From: Fischerella sp. PCC 9605
GTDB taxonomy: Bacteria; Cyanobacteriota; Cyanobacteriia; Cyanobacteriales; Nostocaceae
Reading direction: 5' to 3'
Length of the DNA stretch: 64,000 bases
Assembly: GCF_000517105.1 (NCBI RefSeq)
Contig: NZ_KI912149.1
Span: forward strand, 1,389,946 to 1,453,945
Both the position numbers and the translations under genes were made by a program. Within the stretch, counting starts at the first letter, position 1, and the number at the start of each line of letters is the position of its first letter. Under the pieces are notes generated by a model that had not been told where the DNA came from, searched no databases, and saw nothing but the letters and a program-made list of their open reading frames with translations. This document shows positions 26,949 to 35,737 of the stretch, in pieces.

Positions 26949-27947
26949 ATGCAAATATCAGTTATTATTCCTGTATATAATGCGGAAAAATATGTTCGGC
27001 AAGCTGTAGAATCTGCATTATCTCAACCCGAAGTTGCAGAGGTCATTTTAATAGAAGATGCTTCTTCAGATAAATCTTTCAACGTATGCCAAGAATTAGC
27101 TAATGAATATCCTAGAGTTAAATTATTTCGTCATAAAGATCAAAAAAATCATGGTGCAAGTGCGAGTAGAAATTTAGGAATACAGAAAGCTAATTTTGAT
27201 TATATAGCATTTTTGGATGCTGATGACTTTTACTTGCCAAGGCGTTTTAAACTAGCAAGCAAAAAATTAAATAAATGTTCTGAAATAGACGGAGTTTATG
27301 AAGCAGTTGGAATATATTTTCAAGATAAGGAAAGTCAGGAAAAATGGGCTTTCATTGGTCGTAGTAGCAGGAAACTAACCACTGTTAATATCATTATAGA
27401 ACCCGATTTTTTATTTGAAACTTTACTGAAAAAACAAGAAGTTGGTTGGTTTCATGCTGATGGACTAGTGGTTCGGAAAACAATTTTTGAGCGAACAGGT
27501 TACTTCGATGAGAATCTTGAATTTAGTGAAGATATTGTCATGTGGCTAAAAATGGCTGCGGTGGGTAAATTGATCCCTGGAAGTTTAGACATACCAGTGG
27601 CCATGAGGAGAGTACATAGCCATAATCACGTGACAAGATTTCATAAAAAATTACTCTACTACAGTAATTTACCCCGATGGGAAACTTTGTTTATATGGGG
27701 CTATAAGAACAGGTTAGAGCCAATCAAATTAGCTTTGCTTTTTAGTCAGTATGCTGACAGTATTACAAATCAAACTTTAGAAACAAAAGCAAATTTACTA
27801 CCCAGAAATTTATATAAATTATATAAAGCTATTACCATGATTACCTTAATAATTAAATATCCGAGAATAATTCAATCATTACGTCATCTTTGGGGTTTTA
27901 AAAAAATAATTTTTATGAATAAATCGATGAATTTATTACGCAGTTAA
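26949..27947 (+). CDS. glycosyltransferase family 2
   Basis: GT-A enzyme, 332 residues. N-terminal MQISVIIPVYNAEKYVRQAVESAL, DxD in FDYIAFLDADDFYLPRR near residue 82, and acceptor segment LEFSEDIVMWLKMAA near 195. The C-terminal 80 residues are lysine- and isoleucine-rich with two hydrophobic helices that could contact the membrane. It lies downstream of the ABC exporter with a 176-bp gap. A+T-rich, like its next two neighbours. Confidence 0.86.
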   Translation: MQISVIIPVYNAEKYVRQAVESALSQPEVAEVILIEDASSDKSFNVCQELANEYPRVKLFRHKDQKNHGASASRNLGIQKANFDYIAFLDADDFYLPRRFKLASKKLNKCSEIDGVYEAVGIYFQDKESQEKWAFIGRSSRKLTTVNIIIEPDFLFETLLKKQEVGWFHADGLVVRKTIFERTGYFDENLEFSEDIVMWLKMAAVGKLIPGSLDIPVAMRRVHSHNHVTRFHKKLLYYSNLPRWETLFIWGYKNRLEPIKLALLFSQYADSITNQTLETKANLLPRNLYKLYKAITMITLIIKYPRIIQSLRHLWGFKKIIFMNKSMNLLRS

Positions 27948-27976
27948 TAGCAGTTAATAATTGATGCAAAATAGTC

Positions 27977-28957
27977 ATGATTAAAATTATGAATGAATTA
28001 CTTGAAGAACCACTGGTTAGTGCGATCGTACCAACTTATAATCGCGCAGATTTAATCAGCTACACTTTAGACAGTGCCATTAAGCAATCCTACAAAAATT
28101 TAGAGATTATTGTTATTGATGATGGCTCTGTAGATAATACCGAAGAAGTTGTAAAAGCGATTGGCGATCCCAGAATTCGTTATATTCGCCACCCAAGCAA
28201 TCGTGGAGGCTCGGCTGCTCGCAATACTGGTATTGAAGGTGCTAGAGGAAAATATATTGCATTTCTAGATTCAGATGACCTCTGGGCACCTGAAAAGATA
28301 GAATTACAACTGGCTTTAATTCAGAAACATCCTCATCCTGATAAAGTAGTTTCCTATACTCAAAGGGTCGTTAGTTTTACAAGGATAACTAACTATACTC
28401 AACTTGCAATCAACAGCGAAAGCTTACAGGCAGTTCCAGAAAAGGGTAAAGGTGAAGCAGAAGCGATCGCGGAATATTTGTTTTGCAGTGATGGGGAAAT
28501 TCAGACAAGCACTCTGATGATGCACCGATCGCTTGGCCTAGCGACTCGTTTTAATCCAGGCCTTAAAAAGCACCAAGACTGGGATTTTTGTTTCAGGCTT
28601 GAAGCTAATGGAGCAATTTTTACCTTCATCAAAAAACCTCTAGTAATTTGGAATGCCGATTCACGTAAAGATCGAGTATCACAAATATCTGATTACCGAA
28701 TCTCAGAAAGCTGGATTCGTGAGTATCAGACCTCTATCTCCCATAGAGCAACCACAGGTTTTATGTTAAAACAGGTACTTCCTTTATTATTGAAAAGTGA
28801 AAAAAAATTATACGCTGAAAAAGTTATATTAGATGCGTTAAGGCATAGATTAATCTCTCTGGATAATTTTATAAAACTTACATTGTGGACTTGGGGTATT
28901 AGGAATATCCGAAAAAAATTAAAACTGTTATTAAAAAATAAATTGAAAGTAAGTTAA
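27977..28957 (+). CDS. glycosyltransferase family 2
   Basis: GT-A enzyme, 326 residues (start 27977, or 27989 at MNELLEEP). LVSAIVPTYNRADLISYTLDSAI near residue 14, GKYIAFLDSDDLWAPEK (DxD as DSD) near 93, and KKHQDWDFCFRLEANG near 198. It starts 29 bp after the previous GT2, so the two are probably co-transcribed. C-terminus is strongly basic (RNIRKKLKLLLKNKLKVS). Specificity unknown. Confidence 0.86.
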   Translation: MIKIMNELLEEPLVSAIVPTYNRADLISYTLDSAIKQSYKNLEIIVIDDGSVDNTEEVVKAIGDPRIRYIRHPSNRGGSAARNTGIEGARGKYIAFLDSDDLWAPEKIELQLALIQKHPHPDKVVSYTQRVVSFTRITNYTQLAINSESLQAVPEKGKGEAEAIAEYLFCSDGEIQTSTLMMHRSLGLATRFNPGLKKHQDWDFCFRLEANGAIFTFIKKPLVIWNADSRKDRVSQISDYRISESWIREYQTSISHRATTGFMLKQVLPLLLKSEKKLYAEKVILDALRHRLISLDNFIKLTLWTWGIRNIRKKLKLLLKNKLKVS

Positions 28958-29092
28958 TAAAATTACTAAAGTACGACTTGTATCTCAATTGTCAAATAGC
29001 TAAAGACATTTCCAAATTTTAACCCTTTTGAAATTTTGTTGTTATCTTGGTCGATAAATAAGATTTAAGTATAGCTAAAAAGTATTTAATTT

Positions 29093-30214
29093 ATGAAAAA
29101 GATTGCTTTTGTTTCTACTAATAATACAACAGTCTGGGCTGGCAGCGAGGAACTATGGTCACAAACTGCTATCAAGATGGCTAATCAGGGTTTTACTATT
29201 AGTGTAAACGTTAAAGGTTGGCAAGAAAAACCAAAAAACATTCAAAAACTTGAACACTTAAATTGCCAAGTTTCTTATAGATGGTACGGGTATAATAGTA
29301 AACTTTTGGGAAGGATAGCTATTAAAGTATTTAAAAATAAATTATTCTCGGCATGGTTAAATAAAGTTGCTCCTGATTTAGTCGTAATTTCTCAAGGAGC
29401 TAATTATGAAGATCAAGGTTGGATGGATGCATGTTTGAGAATGAATATTCCCTATGCTGTTATTATTCATGCGGCAGGAGAAAATTTTTGGCCATCTGAT
29501 GAAATAGTTGCAAAAATAGCAAAGCTTTATTTAAGTGCTGAAAAATGTTTCTTTGTATCTCAGAGAAATTTGGAACTGACAGTAAAGCAGTTAGCAGTAG
29601 AATTTCATAATGCCAAGGTTGTTAGAAATCCATACAATGTATCCTATGATGTGCCTCTATCATGGCCTAAAGATGAAAGTGTACTGAAATTAGCGTGTGT
29701 AGGTCGTTTAGCTCCAGATGCAAAAGGGCAAGATATACTTTTCGATGTTCTTCGCTCTGAAAAGTGGAAAAGTAGACCAGTTGAAGTTACTCTTTTTGGA
29801 AATGGTTATCAGCGCAATACTTTAAAACGATTAAAACATTTATGGAGATTAGATAATATAAAGTTTGGTGGTTTTGTAGATAATGTTGAAGCTATTTGGG
29901 CTGATCGTCATGCCCTAATTTTGCCTTCTAGATATGAAGGATTGCCATTGGCAATTGTAGAAGCAATGCTTTGTGGTAGGTTCTGCATTGTTACTGATGT
30001 TGCAGGAAATACAGAAGTAGTTAAGGATAATATCAATGGTTTTGTAGCAAAAGCGCCTATTGCTGAGTGTTTAGATGATGCAATGGAGAGAGCTTGGCAA
30101 AGAAGAGACTCATGGCACGAAATTGGTAAACAGGCATATGAGAGCGTAAGAAGAATTATTCCACCTGACCCTATAGATAGATTTGTAGAAGAAATCAAAT
30201 TATTACTCAAGTAA
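29093..30214 (+). CDS. glycosyltransferase family 4
   Basis: GT-B enzyme, 373 residues. N-terminus KKIAFVSTNNTTVWAGSEELW replaces the usual glycine-rich loop with AGSEE. Donor motifs are LACVGRLAPDAKGQDILFDVL near residue 203 and LPSRYEGLPLAIVEAMLCGRFCIV near residue 282. It ends 2 nt before a glf relic, so the downstream border of the gene coincides with an old recombination site. Donor unknown. Confidence 0.87.
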   Translation: MKKIAFVSTNNTTVWAGSEELWSQTAIKMANQGFTISVNVKGWQEKPKNIQKLEHLNCQVSYRWYGYNSKLLGRIAIKVFKNKLFSAWLNKVAPDLVVISQGANYEDQGWMDACLRMNIPYAVIIHAAGENFWPSDEIVAKIAKLYLSAEKCFFVSQRNLELTVKQLAVEFHNAKVVRNPYNVSYDVPLSWPKDESVLKLACVGRLAPDAKGQDILFDVLRSEKWKSRPVEVTLFGNGYQRNTLKRLKHLWRLDNIKFGGFVDNVEAIWADRHALILPSRYEGLPLAIVEAMLCGRFCIVTDVAGNTEVVKDNINGFVAKAPIAECLDDAMERAWQRRDSWHEIGKQAYESVRRIIPPDPIDRFVEEIKLLLK

Positions 30215-30216
30215 TT

Positions 30217-30295
30217 GTACTAGGACATGGATACAGCCATGGTTTTGGCATTAGGCGTTTTTGAGAAAGAGATAGCTAATCAGGGAGAAAGTTAG
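30217..30295 (+). pseudogene. relic of a UDP-galactopyranose mutase (glf) 3' end
   Basis: The frame at 30224-30295 reads DMDTAMVLALGVFEKEIAN then QGES and stop. The intact glf at 32297-33424 ends DMDQAMVRALGVFEKEIAN then SM. Seventeen of nineteen residues agree, while many third positions differ, so it is an old or foreign copy. The preceding codons tac-tag correspond to tac-tac (Y-Y) of glf, now with a stop. No other glf sequence remains upstream. Confidence 0.8.
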
Positions 30296-30418
30296 TAACT
30301 TTCCATCGTCTGGAAAACTAGATTTCTCAGTGAATTAAAAAATTTTTCCAGCACTCTGTTAAACCTAGGTGCTGTGTCTACTAAAAAACACTTAAAATAG
30401 ACAAACACTAACCAGAAT

Positions 30419-32251
30419 ATGAACTTAATCAGCAGAATTCGATTTCCTCGTACACCCGAAACCTCTAGTTTATATCTAGTATGCAATGAAGGTGCATTTT
30501 TAAATTTATCTAAAGAACAAACAGAGGTTTACTTTAATAAGCATGGTGTTTTATCTCTAAACACTTATTTTAATTCCTTTTATGAGAGTTTTTACGCCAA
30601 ATATACAGAACTTAAATCTTTATATTACTTGTTAAGCCTTGAAGGTGATTTTCAAATCTCTCTTTACAGAGAACATTCTGAAAAAGAAAGTAGAGAATTA
30701 ATTTCTACCTCAAGATTTGAAAAATGTTTGCTCTCAGAACCTATTAAATTATTACTACCAAATACTTGGCGGAGTAAAGATGCAGGCAGAGCTTACCTGG
30801 AAATAAGCTGCTTGAGTAATCAAGGTTTATTTACAAGAGGATTTATTGCTACCGAACAACCTAAAATTCAGGAAGTCTTTTTAGGAATTATTAGCTGTAC
30901 TTTTAGAAAAGAAGATTATATTAAAAATACAATAAGCACTATTTTAAAAGATGATTTTTTGCACAATATTAATTTTAAAATTTTTATTGTAGATAATGGT
31001 AAAACTCTTAAAGAATCTGATTTCGCCGACCCAAAAGTTCAACTAATTCCTAATAGAAATGTTGGTGGTTCTGGAGGTTTTACTAGGGGATTATTACAAG
31101 GGCTTGAGGAAGATAAATACACTCATTTCTTGTTTATGGATGATGATATAGAGTTAGACAGTGAAGCTATTTACAGGCTTTTTTCGTTATATGAGTATGC
31201 GAAGCAGGATTTTGCTGTAGCTGGTAGCATGCTGGATTCATACAAAAAACACATTTTGTATGAAGCAGGAGCAATATACAACAAATCCATCGACGATGAA
31301 GGAAACATCAAGCAGGATAAATTCACAGGCTATCCTCTAAAGCACAATCTTGATTTACAAACCACTACCACACTTAACTCACTTTTGTTAGAAGACAATA
31401 TAGATTATGGGGGATTTTGGTTTTTTGCCTTCTCTAAAGAAATTGTCGAAAAGATAGGATTACCACTACCCTTGTTTATCAAAATAGATGACATGGAATT
31501 TGGTTTAAGAATCAACAAACATTTTGAGAACGGAATAGTGGCTTTTCCGTCTATAGCTGTGTGGCACGAACCTTTTTATGCTAAAAGACCTATTTGGGAT
31601 TTTTACTATTACATTCGCAATCACTTAATAGCCAATTCCATTCATAGTTCATTGGAATATGTGAAAACAGTTAAAATTTTCACAAATTGTATACTCTATT
31701 ATTTATTCATCTTTGATTACAACTCCGCACAAATGGTAGTCAAAGGTTTTGAAGATTATATGCAAGGCCCTAATTTCATTACAAGCAATACTCCAGAGAT
31801 ACTGCATGCCAAGATTTTTGAATCCAGTAGAAGTTATAAAAACCAAACTATACTGACTGATTCCGTTTCAAGTAGTGAAATTTCTCAAATTACAAGAGCC
31901 GATAAAGTTCAAAAATTGGTTAGTTTGTTAACGCTTAATGGTCATTTACTCCCGCAATTTCTAATTGCTGATGAGACTGCGGTCATTCGATTTAGTGTTA
32001 AAGAAAAAGAACGTGACACCCTTTGTAAAGGGTTAGCTAAAAAAAGAATTCTTTATGTCATAGAGGAAAATCCTAACTCTTATCAGTACGAATTAGATCA
32101 AAAAGCAGGTCTTAATATTTTATTAACCTGGTTTAACTCTGCAATTAGAAGTTATTTGAGATGGTCAAGTGTCAGCGCAGAGTGGAAAAAAGCATTCAAA
32201 GATTTAACCTCTATGCAATTTTGGCAAAAGTATCTTGAACCTCAAAAATAA
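30419..32251 (+). CDS. GlfT2-like galactofuranosyltransferase (GT2)
   Basis: 610-residue GT-A enzyme resembling mycobacterial GlfT2, which polymerises galactofuranose from UDP-Galf. An N-terminal beta-rich domain (1-150) precedes the catalytic core. Core features are VGGSGGFTRGLLQGL near residue 217, the metal site FLFMDDDIELDSEAIYRL near 240, acidic IKIDDMEFGLR near 357, and WHEPFYAKRPIWDFYYYIRNH near 382. A helical C-terminal domain follows. The next gene makes the matching donor UDP-Galf, which strongly supports the call. The number of Galf residues added is unknown. Confidence 0.85.
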   Translation: MNLISRIRFPRTPETSSLYLVCNEGAFLNLSKEQTEVYFNKHGVLSLNTYFNSFYESFYAKYTELKSLYYLLSLEGDFQISLYREHSEKESRELISTSRFEKCLLSEPIKLLLPNTWRSKDAGRAYLEISCLSNQGLFTRGFIATEQPKIQEVFLGIISCTFRKEDYIKNTISTILKDDFLHNINFKIFIVDNGKTLKESDFADPKVQLIPNRNVGGSGGFTRGLLQGLEEDKYTHFLFMDDDIELDSEAIYRLFSLYEYAKQDFAVAGSMLDSYKKHILYEAGAIYNKSIDDEGNIKQDKFTGYPLKHNLDLQTTTTLNSLLLEDNIDYGGFWFFAFSKEIVEKIGLPLPLFIKIDDMEFGLRINKHFENGIVAFPSIAVWHEPFYAKRPIWDFYYYIRNHLIANSIHSSLEYVKTVKIFTNCILYYLFIFDYNSAQMVVKGFEDYMQGPNFITSNTPEILHAKIFESSRSYKNQTILTDSVSSSEISQITRADKVQKLVSLLTLNGHLLPQFLIADETAVIRFSVKEKERDTLCKGLAKKRILYVIEENPNSYQYELDQKAGLNILLTWFNSAIRSYLRWSSVSAEWKKAFKDLTSMQFWQKYLEPQK

Positions 32252-32296
32252 GACAAAGTTTCAACATCCAAACTATGTCAAACAAGGAGAAGCAGC

Positions 32297-33424
32297 ATGA
32301 AAGTAGATTGGCTAATTATAGGGGCTGGATATTCAGGCTGCGTGCTAGCTGAACGGATTGCTACTCAATTGGCACAACGAGTACTGATTGTAGAACGGCG
32401 AGACCACATCGGCGGCAATGCTTACGATTCCTACAACGAGCATGGCATCTTAGTACACAAGTATGGCCCTCATATCTTCCACACCAAGTCTAAAAAAGCT
32501 TGGGATTATCTCTCTCAATTTACTGAATGGAGACACTACTATCATCATGTGCTGGGAGTAGTAGAAGGCAAGAAAGTGCCTATTCCTTTTAATCTAAATT
32601 CCCTCTATGCTCTTTTTCCTCCACGCTATGCAGAGAAGCTGGAGAATTTGCTTCTAGAACATTTCGGTTTTGGAGTTAAAGTCCCTATTCTCAAGTTGCG
32701 TGAAAGCGCCAGCGGAGATTTAGATTTTTTAGCCAACTACATTTATGAGAATATTTTCCTCCACTACACAATGAAGCAGTGGGAGTTAAAACCCGAAGAA
32801 TTGGATCGTGGAGTAACAGGACGTGTTCCGGTTTATATCAGTCGGGATAACCGTTATTTTCAGGATAGATATCAGGCTATGCCAAAGCACGGTTACACCG
32901 AGATGTTTCGCCGAATGCTTGCTCACCCCAACATCAAGGTACTCCTGAACGCAGATTACCGGGAAATTATCAATGAAATTAATTTTAACCGGATCATCTG
33001 TACCGCACCAATTGATACCTTCTTTGATTACATGTATGGCGAGTTGCCTTATCGTAGTCTGCGCTTTCAGTTTGACACTTTGGATCAAGAGCATTATCAA
33101 GAGGTTGGTACGGTCAACTACCCCAACGAATACGACATCACCCGCATTACTGAACAAAAATATTTGTCGGGGCAAACATTACCCAAAACGACTTTGGTGA
33201 TGGAATATCCTCAAGCTTACGTACCAGGAAAAAACGACCCCTATTACCCCATCCCCCGTGAGGAGAACCGCGAACTGCTAGACCTTTACCTCAAAGAGGT
33301 AGAGAAACTGAATGGTACGGTAATATTTGTGGGACGGCTTGCTGAATATAAGTACTACGACATGGATCAGGCTATGGTTCGGGCGCTTGGTGTGTTCGAG
33401 AAAGAGATAGCTAATTCGATGTAG
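32297..33424 (+). CDS. glf: UDP-galactopyranose mutase
   Basis: FAD enzyme interconverting UDP-galactopyranose and UDP-galactofuranose in the cytosol. The dinucleotide-binding motif is WLIIGAGYSGCVLAERIA near residue 5, followed by ERRDHIGGNAYDSYNE and HKYGPHIFHTK, both diagnostic. KQWELKPEELD and RDNRYFQDRYQAMPKHGYT are conserved active-site segments. 375 residues, normal. A good ribosome site (caaggagaagcagc) precedes the ATG. Paired with the GlfT2-like transferase 45 bp upstream; a relic of a second glf lies on the other side of that transferase. Confidence 0.95.
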   Translation: MKVDWLIIGAGYSGCVLAERIATQLAQRVLIVERRDHIGGNAYDSYNEHGILVHKYGPHIFHTKSKKAWDYLSQFTEWRHYYHHVLGVVEGKKVPIPFNLNSLYALFPPRYAEKLENLLLEHFGFGVKVPILKLRESASGDLDFLANYIYENIFLHYTMKQWELKPEELDRGVTGRVPVYISRDNRYFQDRYQAMPKHGYTEMFRRMLAHPNIKVLLNADYREIINEINFNRIICTAPIDTFFDYMYGELPYRSLRFQFDTLDQEHYQEVGTVNYPNEYDITRITEQKYLSGQTLPKTTLVMEYPQAYVPGKNDPYYPIPREENRELLDLYLKEVEKLNGTVIFVGRLAEYKYYDMDQAMVRALGVFEKEIANSM

Positions 33425-33496
33425 GAATAATAAATCTCTTACAAAAGTTAATTTCTGAAAGTAATGCCATAAGCCAATGAAATTTTTGGAGTGAAT

Positions 33497-34117
33497 ATGA
33501 GTTCTTCTCCACTTTATCTAGATCCAATAGTTATCCCCTTAGTTACAGGAGAAACAGTGCTAGATGTTGGGTGTGGTTTGGGACGATGGGGGAATTTAAT
33601 TCAAGCTAATTATTGGGAAGCCGGATTAGAAAAACCTCCATTAGTTGATGGTATTGATGCGTTTCAAGGCAATGTAGAATTTTGTTCTCAACAGCAAGGT
33701 TATCGTCATGTTTGGCATCAGGTTATGCCATCATCTTTATCAGGTCAATGGGATACAGTTTTAGCGTGTGAAATAATTGAACACATTGAACAAGCAAAAG
33801 TTGAAGAGTTTTTAAATACTTTGGAAAGTGCTGCTAAAAAAAGAGTCATAATTTCAACGCCTAATTATCCTTGCTTTAGAGAAGGTTCAGATACTGTAGT
33901 CGGGTTTAATGATTTTGAAGCTCACTTGAGTTATGTACCGCGCAGTTATTTTCGCGATCGCGGATATAAAATCGTGGGTGCTGGTTTGCGGAAATGGACG
34001 AAGTATCCCGGTCTATTAATAGAAAAACTTATTGCTCCTTGGAAGCCTGGTTTTGAATCAATTTCAAGATTCATCCCAATTTTTGCAGACTCAATTGTTG
34101 CTTATAAAGATGTGTAA
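33497..34117 (+). CDS. class I SAM-dependent methyltransferase
   Basis: 206-residue methyltransferase; I use the ATG at 33497 because ttggag is correctly spaced before it, although GTG at 33491 is in frame. Motif I is VLDVGCGLGRWGNLI near residue 23, motif II LVDGIDAFQGNVEF near 50, and WDTVLACEIIEHIEQ near 88 is the post-II region. A helical tail (EKLIAPWKPGFESISRF) follows. It ends 7 bp from the convergent gene at 34125. Likely the last gene of the plus-strand glycan locus; target unknown. Confidence 0.82.
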   Translation: MSSSPLYLDPIVIPLVTGETVLDVGCGLGRWGNLIQANYWEAGLEKPPLVDGIDAFQGNVEFCSQQQGYRHVWHQVMPSSLSGQWDTVLACEIIEHIEQAKVEEFLNTLESAAKKRVIISTPNYPCFREGSDTVVGFNDFEAHLSYVPRSYFRDRGYKIVGAGLRKWTKYPGLLIEKLIAPWKPGFESISRFIPIFADSIVAYKDV

Positions 34118-34124
34118 TGGCAGA

Positions 34125-35219
34125 TCAGTTGCCAATTGGTGGAGCAAGAGGTGCACGCCGTTTCCCACCACCACCGATACTTTTCGGACTATTATTATCA
34201 ACTACGTGAAGTGCTTGGAATAGTTTCATAGAGTCTTCATAGAAATCGCCATTTGTACTAACGAAATCATATCCGTAAGCATCATGAAACTCTTCCACAA
34301 CTCCTTTTTCCACTGCAAAATAATGAATGTCCCAGGCTGCGTCATCAACAACGTAAGCACCGTAATCTTGTAAGGCATGAAAAAGCTTTTTTCCAGGGCG
34401 TGTTTGCAACTTGAGACTCGCCTCAGTTACCTTGGGAGGAATTGCTAGTAGCGAACCTTGCACAAGAGCAGGGTTTTTACCATGATAGTGGTTGGCTGCA
34501 TAGTTATCTGCATTGTCTGCCGGCCAGCGATGACCGGGAATCTTTTTAGAGTAGTAAAGGTATTTTTCTCCCCAAATCACAACTTTTAAGGCGTGACGAA
34601 TAGGTTTGTTGCCAATCAATTCACCTTTGCGAATAGAGCCACCAATAGCAGAAAGACCAGAACCAAAATGCGATCCGCCTATTCCCTCTCCGTAAATATC
34701 AAGGTCATAATAATAATGGAAGCCATAGAGTGGGCTTCCAGGTTGACAACGAGCCAGTGGGGCGATTTGCACTAAGGTTTTACCATCTGGCAACAGAAAG
34801 GCGGAAGCATTGTTGGGTGTATAGTACGGCTTACTCGTAGCATCGGGAACAATTAAGTCGTCTGGAATCGGTAATGGTGCAATTCCCACAAGTTTAGTAC
34901 CTTTACAGCGCCCCTCACCCCAAGCACCAGGCTCATATAATTTACGCAGCGGATCGCCTTTTTTGAGCTTGAAGAAGTATTCTTGATCTGCTGAAATAGT
35001 GCTTGCCTTACCAATTTTCGCTGGTACATAACGAGCTTTGGAACCGATGGGCATATTCCAAATAGACGTGGGTGAAAAGGGCCAAAGAAACTTGTCTCGC
35101 GTGGGAGTTTTGCTAGGAGTTGGGAGACTGCCAAGAAAAAGAGCAAGAATTACGCTAGAGATAAATATGAGTAGAGTCGGCAACCGCAAGCGGTTTATTA
35201 CTAGTTGAAAAACTTTCAT
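34125..35219 (-). CDS. secreted or membrane-anchored protein of unknown function
   Basis: 364 residues from the ATG at 35219 (MKVFQLVINRLRLPTLLIF); a start 21 nt earlier is possible. A single N-terminal hydrophobic segment (residues about 12-30) acts as signal or anchor, followed by a Pro/Thr linker. The body is rich in Gly, Tyr, His and Asp with motifs such as HFGSGLSAIGGSIRKGEL, RHALKVVIWGEKYLYY, GHRWPADNADNYAANHYHG and WDIHYFAVEKG. I have seen similar GSGLSAIGG/HAL-x5-W patterns in uncharacterised secreted proteins but know no function. Its location next to glycan genes suggests a periplasmic or surface role, possibly on carbohydrate; that is inference. Confidence 0.65.
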   Translation of the reverse strand: MKVFQLVINRLRLPTLLIFISSVILALFLGSLPTPSKTPTRDKFLWPFSPTSIWNMPIGSKARYVPAKIGKASTISADQEYFFKLKKGDPLRKLYEPGAWGEGRCKGTKLVGIAPLPIPDDLIVPDATSKPYYTPNNASAFLLPDGKTLVQIAPLARCQPGSPLYGFHYYYDLDIYGEGIGGSHFGSGLSAIGGSIRKGELIGNKPIRHALKVVIWGEKYLYYSKKIPGHRWPADNADNYAANHYHGKNPALVQGSLLAIPPKVTEASLKLQTRPGKKLFHALQDYGAYVVDDAAWDIHYFAVEKGVVEEFHDAYGYDFVSTNGDFYEDSMKLFQALHVVDNNSPKSIGGGGKRRAPLAPPIGN

Positions 35220-35737
35220 TAAATAGCCTCTATAAATCAACCGAATCGGAGGCTGTAATATTTCTCGTCCTAGTGTAGCTCACGAACGAAGACGATACCG
35301 AGTAGCTTGATATTTTTCAAAAGTTTGCAAATAGATACAAACTTGTAATTTTATAATTTTATCTACTAATAGGGTTTATAAGTATTTTTTAATACAACAT
35401 TAACAAGTACAAGTCCTTTGATGTAGAGTCTGTATGATAGCAATATTATAATTTGGCTGGTCTCTGTATAATCACTAGCTGCGAGACTAAGATATACTGG
35501 ATACCATAAGGTTTTTATATGGCTAAGATATATTCTTTTTCAAACTTAAGTTTAAGTATTTATACTTTTGTATATTAATATAAAATAAAAGATAAAGAGT
35601 AACTTTTAGTAAAGTTTGGCTAAATTCCGCAAAGCTACAGAGGAATAGTCGAACGGAATTTTGTTGAGCTGGAAGGATGCCGGATGCGGCTCTGGAAAGC
35701 AAATTTTTATTTTAAATGAAACGAGGTAAATAAGCGA
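35220..35737. other. A+T-rich divergent spacer
   Basis: No supported gene. Must contain promoters for the secreted-protein gene (minus) and the ABC1-kinase gene (plus). Long A/T tracts around 35320-35600; no clear hairpin. Confidence 0.4.

Noticed and set aside
34125-35219. Assigning the secreted protein as a polysaccharide lyase or alginate lyase.
   Set aside because: No recognisable catalytic motif; only context suggests carbohydrate, so I left it as unknown.
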